Of a DNA stretch of 64,000 nucleotides, positions 43,721 through 53,478 are shown one piece after another. Each line of letters starts with the position of its first letter. Position 1 is the first letter of the stretch. The DNA is from Sphingopyxis sp. JAI128 (GTDB lineage: Bacteria; Pseudomonadota; Alphaproteobacteria; Sphingomonadales; Sphingomonadaceae): assembly GCF_014207235.1 (NCBI RefSeq), contig NZ_JACHDA010000001.1, positions 738,566-802,565 on the forward strand, written 5' to 3'. The notes below the pieces were generated by a model, which had not been told where the DNA came from, did no database searches, and worked only from the letters and a program-made list of their open reading frames with translations. The position numbers and the translations under genes were made by a program.

Positions 43721-46360
43721 TCAGGCGGCGCGGCGAACGCGTCCCCGCGCCGACGGCAATGGTTTCGGTCCGATCAGCGCTTCGATGTCGATCGCGGCGG
43801 CGAACTGCACGCCGACGCGATTGCCCTCCGACCAGCGCGCCTCGGCGTCGAAGACCTGATCGGGACCGAACTCGAGCGTCAGCGGCGTCCCCGGCGGGAC
43901 ATTCCACAATCCCTCGACCAGCGCGCCACGCGACGACATGTTGCGGACGATCGCCTCATATTGATAGCCGCCGCTCGCGACCTGGATCGTACGGAAAATG
44001 GTGAGCCGCGGCTCGCGCGCGCTCTTGTATCCATTGGCCTCGACCCGGCCCCCGCCCTCGCGAAGCAGCGCCAGCACCTCGACGAGATCCATCGGCTTGC
44101 CATAGATATAGCCTTGGACATGGCTGCACCCGAGCCCGCGGATCAGCGCGAGGTCGTCGTGCGTTTCGACGCCTTCGGCCGTCGTTTCCATATTCAGCGC
44201 GGTGGCAAGGCCGACGATCGACGAAATGATCGCGGCATTCATGCTGTTCGGGTCGGCGGCGCCGAGGACGAAGCTCTGGTCGATCTTGATCTTGTCGAAC
44301 GGCGCCTTCTTCAGATAGCCGAGCGCCGAATAGCCGGTGCCGAAATCGTCGAGCGCCAGCCGTACGCCGGTGCGTTTCAGCTTCTGGAACATTGCCAGAT
44401 TTTCGGGGCTTTCGTCGAGGAAAACGCCCTCGGTAATTTCGAGCTCGAGCTGTTCAGGGCGGATTCCCGCCGCCGACACTGCGCTCAGGATCGTCGCGGG
44501 GAGCTTCTCGTTCGCAAATTGGCGCGGCGAGACATTCACCGCGACGCGGTAACCGGGCCCAAGCTGCGCGATCGTCGCACAGGCCGTCCGGATGATCCAT
44601 TCGCCGATCGGGACGATCAGGTTCGATTCTTCGGCCACGGGGATGAATTTCGACGGGCTGATCAGGCCGCCGGTCGCATGGTGCCAGCGGATCAGCGCCT
44701 CGAACCCGGTGATCCGCTCGCTGCCCACATCGACGATCGGCTGATAGAGCAGCTTCAGCTCGTCCTTCACCAGCGCGTCGCGAAGCGCGTCCTCGATCGC
44801 TTTCCGCTCGCTCGCCTGATTGTGCATCGCGTCGGCATAGAAGCGATAGACGCCGCGCCCCGCATCCTTCGCCGCATAGAGCGCAAGGTCGGCGTTGCGG
44901 ACAAGCGCCGACGCGCTCACCCCCGGCCCATCGGATACCGCGATGCCGATCGACGATCCGATACGGACCTGCTCGCCCTCGATCGAAAAGGGCTTGGCCA
45001 GGCTCAGGATGATCGCATTGGCGATGCCGGCCAGCTTCTCGGGCTGGATCATCTGCGGCACGACGATCTGGAACTCGTCGCCGCCGAGGCGCCCGACCTG
45101 CCCCTTGTCACCCACGATCTGCGTCAGCCGTCCGGCAACCTGTTGCAGCAGCTGGTCGCCCACCGGATGCCCCAGCGTATCGTTGACTGCCTTGAACCGG
45201 TCGAGGTCCATCAGCAGCAGCGCGCACGGCTGCGCCTGCCCGCTGTGACTTTTCAGCGCGCGGTCGAGCAGGTCGGTGATATGGCGCCGGTTCGCAAGCC
45301 CCGTGAGCGTGTCGTAGCGCGCGAGCTGGTTGATTTCGCGTTCCGACCTTTTCTTGTCGGTCAGGTCGGTGCCACTGCCGCGGAATCCCTGAAAATTGCC
45401 CAGCTCGTTGCTGATCGGCTGCCCCGAAATCGACCACCAGCGTTCTTCGCCGGGGACCGCCGCCTGGACCGTCAACTCCTTGAACGGCGTGCGCGACGAC
45501 AGGCTGAACCCCAGCGTGCGCTCCTCGCTCTCGTCATTGCTGATTCGTTTGCGGATGATGTCGGTGAAGGGATGACCGAGCAGATCGGCGAGCGGCCGGT
45601 CGAGCCGCGCCGCGACAGTCGGCGAGATATAGACGAGATGCCCGTGGCGATCGGTTTCCCAGAACCACCCGCGCCCCGCGCGTTCGAAATCGCGCATCAG
45701 GTTCAGCGCGCGCTGCTGGTCGCTCATCGTCAGGCGCGCGGCGCGCGTCGCGCGGCGCTGATGCCGGATATCCTCGCGCATCATCACGATCAGCAGGCCG
45801 AGGAATATCAGCCCCGCAACCCCGAAGGGCCACGACGCCACGCCGATGGCGCCGCCCAGTGCCGTCGTGCCGGCAAATGCGAAAAAGGCGGGGCGCACGA
45901 TCACGACCGCAGAGGCTGCGACGAGCAGGGACCCGATCTGGATTGCGGTGAAGGCATCGAAATAGCGGCTGCCGTCTGGGACCGCGATCGCGGCGAACAT
46001 CGCCGCGGCGTTGAGCAGGCTACCGAAAGCGATGAGCCCCATGCAGGTCATCACCAGCGCCCGCAGCCGCCGCGTCGGCAAGGGGCGCGGGCGGCGCATC
46101 GCCTGTCCGATCACGGTCAATATGATGTCGCAAGGCAGGCCGGCCGCCATGACGAGCCATTGCGACGGATGATGAAGGAAGCCCGCCACGCCCGGAATGA
46201 ACGCGAAGGTCAGGAACGCAAGAACACGGCTGATCAGCACATAATGCCACAACTGTGCCACGCGCATCAGGCGCGTGACGAATTCGGGCGAATCGAACAG
46301 CGATTCGTCCAGGGACAGTTCGCCGGCCGCTGGCCTGATGATGTTGCGCCGAACCCCCAA
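43721..46360 (-). CDS. Membrane PAS-GGDEF-EAL-PilZ cyclic di-GMP protein
   Basis: An 879-residue signalling protein. Six or so membrane helices (about 37-195) are followed by a PAS domain (about 215-335), a GGDEF cyclase domain with intact GGDEF (426-430), an EAL phosphodiesterase domain with EALIRW (554-559) and DDFGTGYSALGYL (671-683), and a C-terminal PilZ-like domain (about 780-865, RNMSSRGALVEG and RWSEGNRVGVQF). Both catalytic domains look complete. The GGDEF inhibitory RxxD site is absent. A PilZ after EAL lets the protein sense its own product. The start is a TTG; an internal ATG at 46267 is possible. Confidence 0.9.
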   Translation of the reverse strand: MGVRRNIIRPAAGELSLDESLFDSPEFVTRLMRVAQLWHYVLISRVLAFLTFAFIPGVAGFLHHPSQWLVMAAGLPCDIILTVIGQAMRRPRPLPTRRLRALVMTCMGLIAFGSLLNAAAMFAAIAVPDGSRYFDAFTAIQIGSLLVAASAVVIVRPAFFAFAGTTALGGAIGVASWPFGVAGLIFLGLLIVMMREDIRHQRRATRAARLTMSDQQRALNLMRDFERAGRGWFWETDRHGHLVYISPTVAARLDRPLADLLGHPFTDIIRKRISNDESEERTLGFSLSSRTPFKELTVQAAVPGEERWWSISGQPISNELGNFQGFRGSGTDLTDKKRSEREINQLARYDTLTGLANRRHITDLLDRALKSHSGQAQPCALLLMDLDRFKAVNDTLGHPVGDQLLQQVAGRLTQIVGDKGQVGRLGGDEFQIVVPQMIQPEKLAGIANAIILSLAKPFSIEGEQVRIGSSIGIAVSDGPGVSASALVRNADLALYAAKDAGRGVYRFYADAMHNQASERKAIEDALRDALVKDELKLLYQPIVDVGSERITGFEALIRWHHATGGLISPSKFIPVAEESNLIVPIGEWIIRTACATIAQLGPGYRVAVNVSPRQFANEKLPATILSAVSAAGIRPEQLELEITEGVFLDESPENLAMFQKLKRTGVRLALDDFGTGYSALGYLKKAPFDKIKIDQSFVLGAADPNSMNAAIISSIVGLATALNMETTAEGVETHDDLALIRGLGCSHVQGYIYGKPMDLVEVLALLREGGGRVEANGYKSAREPRLTIFRTIQVASGGYQYEAIVRNMSSRGALVEGLWNVPPGTPLTLEFGPDQVFDAEARWSEGNRVGVQFAAAIDIEALIGPKPLPSARGRVRRAA

Positions 46361-46506
46361 TTTCCGAATATTCCTGCCCGTCTGGTCCCGCCCGTTCCCT
46401 GTCCCGAAAGCCTTTCCAAATCCTTACCCGGACGCGCATCTTTGGCCCGAAATTGTGCCAAAACGGAAGGGGTTGGGTTTCGGTTAGCAACTTGATATGA
46501 TGCCTT

Positions 46507-47538
46507 ATGCCCGCCGTTCGCCTCTTTCCGCCCGACCGCTTTTTCGACCGCGCCGAATGGTCCGCGATCACACGCGCCTCGTCCTGGCGCGGCATCTGGC
46601 TCGTCGCGCACGCATGGATCGTCAGCATCGCGCTCGTCGGTCTCGCCGCCTGGTCGCAAAACCCGCTGGTCTGGGTTTTAGCGGTGGTCTTCGTCGGCGG
46701 ACGCCAACTCGGGCTCGCGATCCTGATGCACGATGCCGCGCATGGCGCGCTGCATCCGAACAGAAAGCTCAACAATTTCATGGGCCAATGGCTGACCGGC
46801 GCGGCGGTCGGGTCGGACCTGATTGCCTATCGCACCTATCATCTTCAGCATCACAAATTCACCCAGCAGCCCGAAGACCCCGACCTCGCGTTGTCGAAAC
46901 CTTTTCCCACCACGCGCGCCAGCCTGCGCCGCAAGATGCTGCGCGATCTGACCGGTCAGACCTTCTTCAAGCAGCGCATGGCGCAATTCGGCTTCGCGTT
47001 CGTCGGCCTCAAGGCAATGCTGCGCGGCGAGGCGGGACAAAAGAGCGGCGTGAGCACCAAGGCCGGGACGCCCTTCAACAAGCAATCGGACGACGGCATG
47101 ACGTTACCGACGATCGACGTCGCAGGCGCTATGGCGGTGACGCGCGCGGTCGGCCGCTTTCTGGTCGTCCAGGCGGCGCTGCTCGCCCTGTCGCTCGCGC
47201 TCTACGGCTGGACGCCGTACCTGCTATGGCTCGCGGGGCTCGCGACGACCTTCCAGCTCTACCTGCGTATCCGCAACATCGCCGAACATGCCTGCACGAC
47301 GACGGGCAGCGAAGATCCCTTCACGCATGCGCGCACCACGCATGCGGGCTGGCTCGCGCGCGCGACGGTCGCTCCATATTGGGTGAATTATCATGCCGAA
47401 CATCATCTGTTCATGGGCGTGCCCTGCTATCGCCTGCCCCAGGTCCACGCCGCGCTCGGCCGCGCGGGCAAGCATGATGTGATGACGATCGCGCCGAATT
47501 ACACCGCCGTGCTGCGGCGGGTCACGGCGGCGGGCTGA
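46507..47538 (+). CDS. Fatty acid desaturase family protein
   Basis: A 343-residue membrane di-iron enzyme that probably introduces a double bond or hydroxyl into an acyl chain or related lipid. The three histidine boxes are HDAAH (75-79), HLQHH (112-116) and HAEHH (296-300), with membrane helices between them. Sphingomonads use such enzymes on phospholipid acyl chains, sphingolipids and carotenoids, so the substrate is open. Its stop abuts the asparaginase stop on the other strand (TGATCA). Confidence 0.88.
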   Translation: MPAVRLFPPDRFFDRAEWSAITRASSWRGIWLVAHAWIVSIALVGLAAWSQNPLVWVLAVVFVGGRQLGLAILMHDAAHGALHPNRKLNNFMGQWLTGAAVGSDLIAYRTYHLQHHKFTQQPEDPDLALSKPFPTTRASLRRKMLRDLTGQTFFKQRMAQFGFAFVGLKAMLRGEAGQKSGVSTKAGTPFNKQSDDGMTLPTIDVAGAMAVTRAVGRFLVVQAALLALSLALYGWTPYLLWLAGLATTFQLYLRIRNIAEHACTTTGSEDPFTHARTTHAGWLARATVAPYWVNYHAEHHLFMGVPCYRLPQVHAALGRAGKHDVMTIAPNYTAVLRRVTAAG

Positions 47539-48021
47539 TCAGCCTTCCTGCACGAATCGCGCGCCGGCGCGGTCCTTGACCGTCTTTTCGGGATCGAAGA
47601 TCATGCCGTTCATCGCGACATAGACGCCGGGCGGCAGCGTCTGCACGGCGGCCAGCGCAAATCCGACATTGAACTCGGCATCGCTCGCGCGCACCGACGC
47701 GGGCTGCATCGCCCCCGTCAGCACGATCGTCTTGCCTTCGATCCCCGCGAGCACGCGACCGGTGACGACCATCGTGTCGGTGCCGTGGGTGACCAGGATG
47801 CGCGACGCATCGCTCGCCGCAACCGCGGCGCGGATCGCCTCGCGGTCGGCGTTGTCGAGTTCGAGGCTGTCCTTGCGCATCAGCTGGGTCACGCGGTGCG
47901 CGATATGGACATTATTCTCGCGCAACATGTCGGGGATCGCCGCCGGGCCGATCTGGAACTCGCTCAACGCGTCGAAATAGACTTTGTCGATTGTCCCGCC
48001 GGTCGTGAAGATATCGATCAT
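47539..48021 (-). CDS. Short asparaginase-family protein
   Basis: A 160-residue protein with only the N-terminal asparaginase domain. It has both threonine-centred active-site motifs, FTTGGTIDKVY at the start and LVTHGTDTMVVTGR near residue 75. Full L-asparaginases are about 330 residues; this single-domain form recurs in proteobacteria, so it is probably a genuine subfamily rather than a fragment. Activity is not assured. It overlaps the DUF3291 gene as ATGA. Confidence 0.82.
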   Translation of the reverse strand: MIDIFTTGGTIDKVYFDALSEFQIGPAAIPDMLRENNVHIAHRVTQLMRKDSLELDNADREAIRAAVAASDASRILVTHGTDTMVVTGRVLAGIEGKTIVLTGAMQPASVRASDAEFNVGFALAAVQTLPPGVYVAMNGMIFDPEKTVKDRAGARFVQEG

Positions 48022-48503
48022 GCGCACTCGTCCTGCACCGGCAACGCCGGCGTGCCGTCGGGCGCGGCAAAGGGCCGTTTGAAGGTGAAGGCTTCTGCGG
48101 TCGGGCCATGCGCCGCGATCATCGCGATCCGCGCCATGCCCTCGGCGACGGACGGACGATGTCCGGCGGGCACCCACCACAGCGCCTGATAGAGCGCCAT
48201 ATGTTCGAACCATTCCTTGCGCCGCTTCATCACCGTCAGATGGTCGGGCGTGCGATAAACATAGGCGGCAAGCGCTTCGATATCGCGCCATACCGACATG
48301 TTCGCAATCATATGCGGGTCGTCGGTGACGGGGACGTCGGTCGCATTATTGCCCTCGCCCGTCAGCCGCCAGATAAAGCCGTCGGCCGCCTCGGCAACCG
48401 CATTCACATGGTCGAGCGCGTCCATGAAATCACGGTTGGCGATATGTTCGGGCGGCAAGCGAAAGCGCCCGATGTTGATCTGCGCAAGTTCATAAGCCGC
48501 CAT
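48018..48503 (-). CDS. DUF3291 protein
   Basis: A 161-residue cytoplasmic protein of the DUF3291 family, with YELAQINIGRFRLP at the start, FIWRLTGEGNNATD, NMSVWRDIEALAAYVYRTPD, HMALYQALWWVPAGHRP. The fold is predicted to be like antibiotic monooxygenase or haem-degrading ferredoxin-like dimers; no function is known. It lies ten bases after lysS and overlaps the asparaginase gene. Confidence 0.8.
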   Translation of the reverse strand: MAAYELAQINIGRFRLPPEHIANRDFMDALDHVNAVAEAADGFIWRLTGEGNNATDVPVTDDPHMIANMSVWRDIEALAAYVYRTPDHLTVMKRRKEWFEHMALYQALWWVPAGHRPSVAEGMARIAMIAAHGPTAEAFTFKRPFAAPDGTPALPVQDECA

Positions 48504-48513
48504 ATGCGTCCCC

Positions 48514-50115
48514 TCAGGCGAGTGCCTCGGCGATCAGCCGCCGCGTATTGTCGATGCCGAACAGCGCGATGAAGCTGCCCATCCGCGGCCCCGCGCTCGA
48601 CCCGAGGAGCGTCTCGTAGAGCGCCTTGAACCAATCGCGCAGATTTTCAAAACCATAGGCTTCGTTCTTGCCGATCTCATAGACGATATTCTGGATGTCG
48701 TCGGCCGACGCATCGACAGCGAGCGCCGCGAGTCGGTCGTCGAGTTCCCTCAGCGCAGCGCCTTCGCCGCCCATTGGCTTGCGGCGCTTCAGCGTCGGCG
48801 CGACATAGTCGCGGTTGTACGCCATCGCATTGTCGATCAGCCGGTCGAGTTCGGGGTAAGTCGCCGCATCGGCACCCGCGACATATTGGCCGAGGTAGCG
48901 CCAGATCTGCTCCTTCGACGCATCGGCGCCCATCACCCCGACCAAGTTCAGGAGCAGCCCGAAGGTCACCGGCAATTCGGTCGCCGGCACGTCCTGCGCG
49001 CGCGCGACATGGACATGATGCACCGGATTGCCCAGCTTCTTGTCGGGCTCCTGCGCCGGATAATTGCCGCGCATCTGCAGATATTCGTCGACCGCTTTCG
49101 GCACGACGCCGATATGCAGCTGCTTCGCCGCCTTGGGCTCGCGGAACGCGAAGAAGGCCAAACTTTCCTCGCTGCCATAGCGCAGCCATTCCTCGATCGA
49201 CAGGCCATTGCCCTTCGACTTCGAAATCTTCTCGCCCTTCTCGTCGAGGAACATCTCGTAGATCAGCCCCTCGGGCTTGCGCCCGCCAAGCGCCTTGGCA
49301 ATCTTGCCCGACTGCACGCCGCTGTCGGTCAGATCCTTGCCGTACATCTCGTAATCGACGCCGAGCGCGACCCAGCGCATCGCCCAGTCGACCTTCCACT
49401 GTAGCTTCGCGCCACCGCCGAGGACCGAATGCGTGATGGTCTCGCCCTCATCCTCGAACGACACGAGCCCCGCGTCGGCGTCGACGACGGTCACCGGCAC
49501 CTGCAATACGATCCCCGACTTGGGGCTGACCGGCAGGATCGGCGAATAGGTCGCGGCACGCTCTGCGCGCAGCGTCGGCAGCATGACGTCGAGGATGTCC
49601 TGGTTGTGGCGCAGCACATTCTTCAGCGCATCGTCGAACGCGCCCGCCTTATATTGCTCGGTCGAGCTGACGAATTCATATTCGAAGCCGAAACGGTCGA
49701 GAAACTCGCGCAGCATCGCATTGTTATGATGTGCGAAACTTTCATATTTGCCGAACGGATCGGGGATCGCGGTCAGCGGCTTGCCCAGATATTCGCGTAG
49801 CATATCCTGCTGCGGCACATTGTCGGGGACCTTGCGCAGACCGTCCATGTCGTCGCTGAACGCGACGAGCCGCGTCGGCGCGCCGCCGGTCAGCGCCTCA
49901 TAGGCGCGGCGTACCATCGTCGTGCGCAGCACTTCGTTGAAGGTGCCGATATGCGGCAGACCCGACGGGCCATAGCCGGTCTCGAACAGCACGGCCTCAC
50001 CGCCCGGCTTCCCCTCGGGATAGCGTTTGACCAGCTTGCGCGCTTCCTCGAACGGCCAGGCCTTGGACGTTTGCGCAGGCTCGCGCAGCGATGGGTGAAG
50101 GTGCAAGTCAGTCAT
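48514..50115 (-). CDS. lysS: Lysyl-tRNA synthetase, class I
   Basis: A 533-residue class I LysRS (archaeal-type, often lysK) that charges tRNA-Lys. It has the HIGH-like HIGT at 55-58, the KMSKS-like KISKS at 296-300, and PEGLIYEMFLDEKGEKISKSKG, diagnostic of this type. Alphaproteobacteria commonly use class I in place of the usual class II enzyme. ATG at 50115 is taken over in-frame codons further upstream that would overlap the PilZ promoter. Confidence 0.94.
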   Translation of the reverse strand: MTDLHLHPSLREPAQTSKAWPFEEARKLVKRYPEGKPGGEAVLFETGYGPSGLPHIGTFNEVLRTTMVRRAYEALTGGAPTRLVAFSDDMDGLRKVPDNVPQQDMLREYLGKPLTAIPDPFGKYESFAHHNNAMLREFLDRFGFEYEFVSSTEQYKAGAFDDALKNVLRHNQDILDVMLPTLRAERAATYSPILPVSPKSGIVLQVPVTVVDADAGLVSFEDEGETITHSVLGGGAKLQWKVDWAMRWVALGVDYEMYGKDLTDSGVQSGKIAKALGGRKPEGLIYEMFLDEKGEKISKSKGNGLSIEEWLRYGSEESLAFFAFREPKAAKQLHIGVVPKAVDEYLQMRGNYPAQEPDKKLGNPVHHVHVARAQDVPATELPVTFGLLLNLVGVMGADASKEQIWRYLGQYVAGADAATYPELDRLIDNAMAYNRDYVAPTLKRRKPMGGEGAALRELDDRLAALAVDASADDIQNIVYEIGKNEAYGFENLRDWFKALYETLLGSSAGPRMGSFIALFGIDNTRRLIAEALA

Positions 50116-50222
50116 GGCAGCGCCCATAGCGGGAAGCGGGGCGGAATCGAAAGGCAAAATTGCCATGCCGCGACTCCGTATCGTTACCGGAAAATTTACC
50201 ATGCTGCCGTAGCGTCCCGGAC

Positions 50223-50591
50223 ATGGACAATTTTCGCCTTCCCGCACCCCGCGGTCACAAGCGCACGCCAGTATCGATCGACGTCACCGTCAATGGCGTG
50301 CTCAACTTCCTCGACGGCCGGATCACCGACCTGTCCGAAGGCGGCGCGCGGGTCGACGGGGCGAGCATGCCGGCGCGCTCACGCTGCGAAATCCATTATG
50401 GGGGCGAAATCACCTACGCCGTCGTCATGTGGTCCGAATTCGACCGCATGGGCGTGCGCTTTCCCTATGAGCTGACGCATGGCGCGCTGTACAAGGCGCT
50501 CCAGAGCGCACGCGGCGCGGCGATGATCGAACCCGCACGGATTTTCCACCGCAACCGCCCGGCGGTATTCGGACGCCGCGGACTGAGCTGA
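50223..50591 (+). CDS. Single-domain PilZ protein
   Basis: A 122-residue PilZ-domain protein, a candidate cyclic di-GMP receptor. HKRTPVSIDVTVNGVLNFLDG leads to DLSEGGARVDG, which matches the (D/N)xSxxG part of the PilZ motif; the RxxxR part is weak (RGHKR). VMWSEFDRMGVRFPYELT closes the domain. Divergent from lysS. With the GGDEF and GGDEF-EAL-PilZ proteins nearby it may take part in the same signalling. Confidence 0.8.
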   Translation: MDNFRLPAPRGHKRTPVSIDVTVNGVLNFLDGRITDLSEGGARVDGASMPARSRCEIHYGGEITYAVVMWSEFDRMGVRFPYELTHGALYKALQSARGAAMIEPARIFHRNRPAVFGRRGLS

Positions 50592-50594
50592 CTT

Positions 50595-50629
50595 CGATCC
50601 TCCCTGTGGCGAAACCATGGGGAGGATCG
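50595..50629. repeat. REP/BIME-like repeat, copy 3 (minimal hairpin)
   Basis: A perfect 10-base stem, CGATCCTCCC and GGGAGGATCG, with a 15-base loop TGTGGCGAAACCATG that matches the outer part of the other copies. It lies between the PilZ and helicase genes, 44 bases before the helicase start. Confidence 0.7.
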
Positions 50630-50672
50630 GGTTCGCCTTGCCGCGTTCGCCTTTTGTCCTTAGCGTGGTGCG

Positions 50673-53423
50673 ATGGCGCCCGACCCGCTCACTCTTCCCG
50701 CGATCCACGCGAGCCACGTCGGTATCTGGATCGCCGACACGTACGGCCGCGTCCAGCGTGTCGGGCGCGGTGAGGCGATCGCCGCGGTCGCGGCGACCCC
50801 GCACCTGCTCCTCAACGCGACGCTGACCGGCGACCGGCTCGGCTATCCCGAACTCTCGGGGCTCGACCTGCTCGAGCTTTTCGCCTTTCTCTATCCCGCG
50901 CGTTTCGCCGTCCCCACGCCCGCCGGCATCGCGAGCGCGATCGAACTCGCCCCGCCAAAGGCCGAAGAGGAAATCGCCGCATTCCTCCCCCGGGCGGCCA
51001 CTGCAATGCTCGCAAGCGTCGACGATGCCGACTGGCCCGAGCGCGAGGGTGCCTGGCACGGCGCCCAGGCGCTGTCGCGTCAACGCTGGCCTTGGTCACT
51101 GCTCCTCCAGCCGCGCCTGACGGTCCCCGAGGGCAACGAACGCTGGCTCTTCGCGCGGCTGCCCGAATGGGAAGAGCAGCCCCCGCGCGGCGCGCCGCGT
51201 CAGGTCACGATCGACCCCGACGATGTATCGGCACGCCTCGACCGGCTCACCGGCCACGGCGCCGAACGCCGACCGGGCCAGCAGGATTATGCTCGCGCCG
51301 CCACCGCGATCTTCGACCCGCGCGAACGCAAGGACGCGCCGCAGATGCTCGTCGCCGAAGCCGGCACCGGCATCGGCAAGACATTGGGCTATCTCGCGCC
51401 CGCAAAGCAGTGGATCGACCAGTCGGCGGGCAGCGTCTGCATCTCGACCTTCACCAAGGCGCTGCAACGCCAGCTATCGCGCGAGACCGAGCGGCTCTAC
51501 CCCGACGCCGCAACCCACCGCGAAAAGGTGGTCGTGCGCAAGGGGCGCGAAAATTATCTGTGCCTGCTCAATCTGGAGGACGCACTGCAGGGCGGCTTTT
51601 CCGGGCGCGCCGCGATTCTCGCGCAGCTCGTCGCGCGCTGGGCCGCCTATACGCGCGACGGCGACATGATCGGCGGCGACCTGCCAGGCTGGCTCCCCGC
51701 GCTGTTTCGCCGCAACGGCACGACCGCGCTCACCGACCGGCGCGGCGAGTGTATCTATGCGGGCTGCCCGCATTTCCGCAAATGCTTCATCGAACATTCC
51801 GCGCGTGCCGCGACGCAGGCGGATATCGTCATCGCCAATCACGCGCTGACGATGGTGCAGGCGGCGCGCCCGCGCGATGGTGGGGCGCCCGCGACGCGGC
51901 TGATCTTCGACGAGGGCCATCATCTGTGGGACGCTGCCGACAGCATGTTCGCCGCGGCGCTCACCGGGCAGGAAGCGGTCGAAATCCGCCGCTGGGTGCT
52001 CGGTCCCGAGGGCAAGTCGCGCGGGCGCCGCCGCGGGCTCGCCGCGCGGCTCGCCGATGTCGCGAGTTATGACGAAGCGGGCGACAGAGCAATTCAGGCC
52101 GCGATCGCCGCCGCCGCCGAACTCCCCGGCGACGGCTGGCTCGGCCGTTTGTCCGAAAACGAGCCGTGGGGCGCGATCGAACGCCTGCTCGTCGCCGTCC
52201 GCGCCATGGTCTATGCGCGCGGGATCGACAGCCGCACTGCCGACACCGGCTACGGCCTCGAAACCGAACTTGCCGATCCCGACCCCGAACTGGTGACCGC
52301 CGCGGCGAGCGCGAGCGACGCGATCGAGGCGCTGCTGCGTCCACTGATGGCGCTCGGCAAAAGGCTCGAGGCGCTGGTCGAGGACCCGCCCGACTGGCTC
52401 GACGGCCAAGCGCGGGCAAGGATCGACGGCGCGCGCCACAGCCTCGGCACGCGCATCGATACGCTCGGCGGCTGGCTGTCGCTGCTCGGGCGCGTCGGCG
52501 GCCCCGCCGACCCCGATTTCGTCGATTGGCTCGCGGTCGACCGCTACGACGGGCGCGAGTTCGATTGCGGTCTCCATCGTCACTGGCTCGACCCCGCGCG
52601 CCCGGTCGCCGAGGTTGTCTACCGTCCGGCGCAGGGCGTTCTCGTCACCTCGGCGACGCTGCGCGGCGGCGGCCAGGACAGCGGCGCCAAAGGAACCGGG
52701 GGCTGGGCCGACGCCGACATCCGTACCGGCGCGCGTCACATGGACGGCGGGGTCCGCCATTTCGCTGTACCGAGCCCCTTCGATTATGCGCGCCAGTCCG
52801 AAGTGCTGATCGTCACCGACATCGCGCGCGGCGACCTTCCCGCGCTCGCCGGCGCTTACAGCCGTCTGATCGAAGCGTCGGGCGGGGGCGCGCTCGGGCT
52901 GTTCAGCGCGATCCGGCGCCTGCGCATCGTCCATTCGCGCATCGCCGACCGCCTCGCGCGCGCGGGTCTTCCACTCTATGCGCAGCATGTCGATCCGCTC
53001 GACACCGGAACGCTCGTCGATATTTTCCGCGCCGATCCACACGCCTCGCTGCTCGGCACCGATGCGCTGCGCGATGGGGTCGATGTGCCCGGGGATTCGT
53101 TGCGGCTGGTGGTGATGGAGGGCGTGCCTTGGCCGCGTCCGACCATCCTTCACGCCGCGCGGCGCGCGGCGCAGGGCGGCAGCGCCTATGACGACATGGT
53201 GATCCGCGCACGCATCGGACAGGCGTTCGGCCGTCTGATCCGCCGCGCCGACGATTTCGGACAGTTTGTGATGCTCTCACCCAGCTTCCCTTCAAGGCTG
53301 CTCAGCGCCTTTCCGGCTGGCACTCCCGTTCGCCGCTTGCTGCTCGATGAAGCGGTCCATCATGTCGCCGCTGCGAATGTCGAACAGCGAAAAAGCGCAT
53401 ATCCCGCCTTTTCACCGTCATAA
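50673..53423 (+). CDS. DinG/XPD-like ATP-dependent DNA helicase
   Basis: A 916-residue superfamily 2 helicase with an iron-sulfur cluster, involved in repair or in clearing unusual DNA structures. Walker A is EAGTGIGKT (about 229-237), followed by STFTKALQRQL. Four cysteines expected for the cluster are Cys297, Cys360, Cys365 and Cys371. The DEAH box is IFDEGHHLWD, so the third residue is Gly. The C-terminal motifs (VTSATLRGG, SLLGTDALRDGVDVPG, GQAFGRLIRRADD) are present. The N-terminal 180 residues are less conserved. Confidence 0.9.
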   Translation: MAPDPLTLPAIHASHVGIWIADTYGRVQRVGRGEAIAAVAATPHLLLNATLTGDRLGYPELSGLDLLELFAFLYPARFAVPTPAGIASAIELAPPKAEEEIAAFLPRAATAMLASVDDADWPEREGAWHGAQALSRQRWPWSLLLQPRLTVPEGNERWLFARLPEWEEQPPRGAPRQVTIDPDDVSARLDRLTGHGAERRPGQQDYARAATAIFDPRERKDAPQMLVAEAGTGIGKTLGYLAPAKQWIDQSAGSVCISTFTKALQRQLSRETERLYPDAATHREKVVVRKGRENYLCLLNLEDALQGGFSGRAAILAQLVARWAAYTRDGDMIGGDLPGWLPALFRRNGTTALTDRRGECIYAGCPHFRKCFIEHSARAATQADIVIANHALTMVQAARPRDGGAPATRLIFDEGHHLWDAADSMFAAALTGQEAVEIRRWVLGPEGKSRGRRRGLAARLADVASYDEAGDRAIQAAIAAAAELPGDGWLGRLSENEPWGAIERLLVAVRAMVYARGIDSRTADTGYGLETELADPDPELVTAAASASDAIEALLRPLMALGKRLEALVEDPPDWLDGQARARIDGARHSLGTRIDTLGGWLSLLGRVGGPADPDFVDWLAVDRYDGREFDCGLHRHWLDPARPVAEVVYRPAQGVLVTSATLRGGGQDSGAKGTGGWADADIRTGARHMDGGVRHFAVPSPFDYARQSEVLIVTDIARGDLPALAGAYSRLIEASGGGALGLFSAIRRLRIVHSRIADRLARAGLPLYAQHVDPLDTGTLVDIFRADPHASLLGTDALRDGVDVPGDSLRLVVMEGVPWPRPTILHAARRAAQGGSAYDDMVIRARIGQAFGRLIRRADDFGQFVMLSPSFPSRLLSAFPAGTPVRRLLLDEAVHHVAAANVEQRKSAYPAFSPS

Positions 53424-53478
53424 GATTGCGGCACAGAGCGTCCGATTGAGGGGAATGAAGGCATTTCGGGGAGCGATT

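Noticed and set aside
43529..46495. 988-codon open frame opposite the GGDEF-EAL-PilZ gene
   Set aside because: Same reason: antisense to a multi-domain gene with intact motifs.
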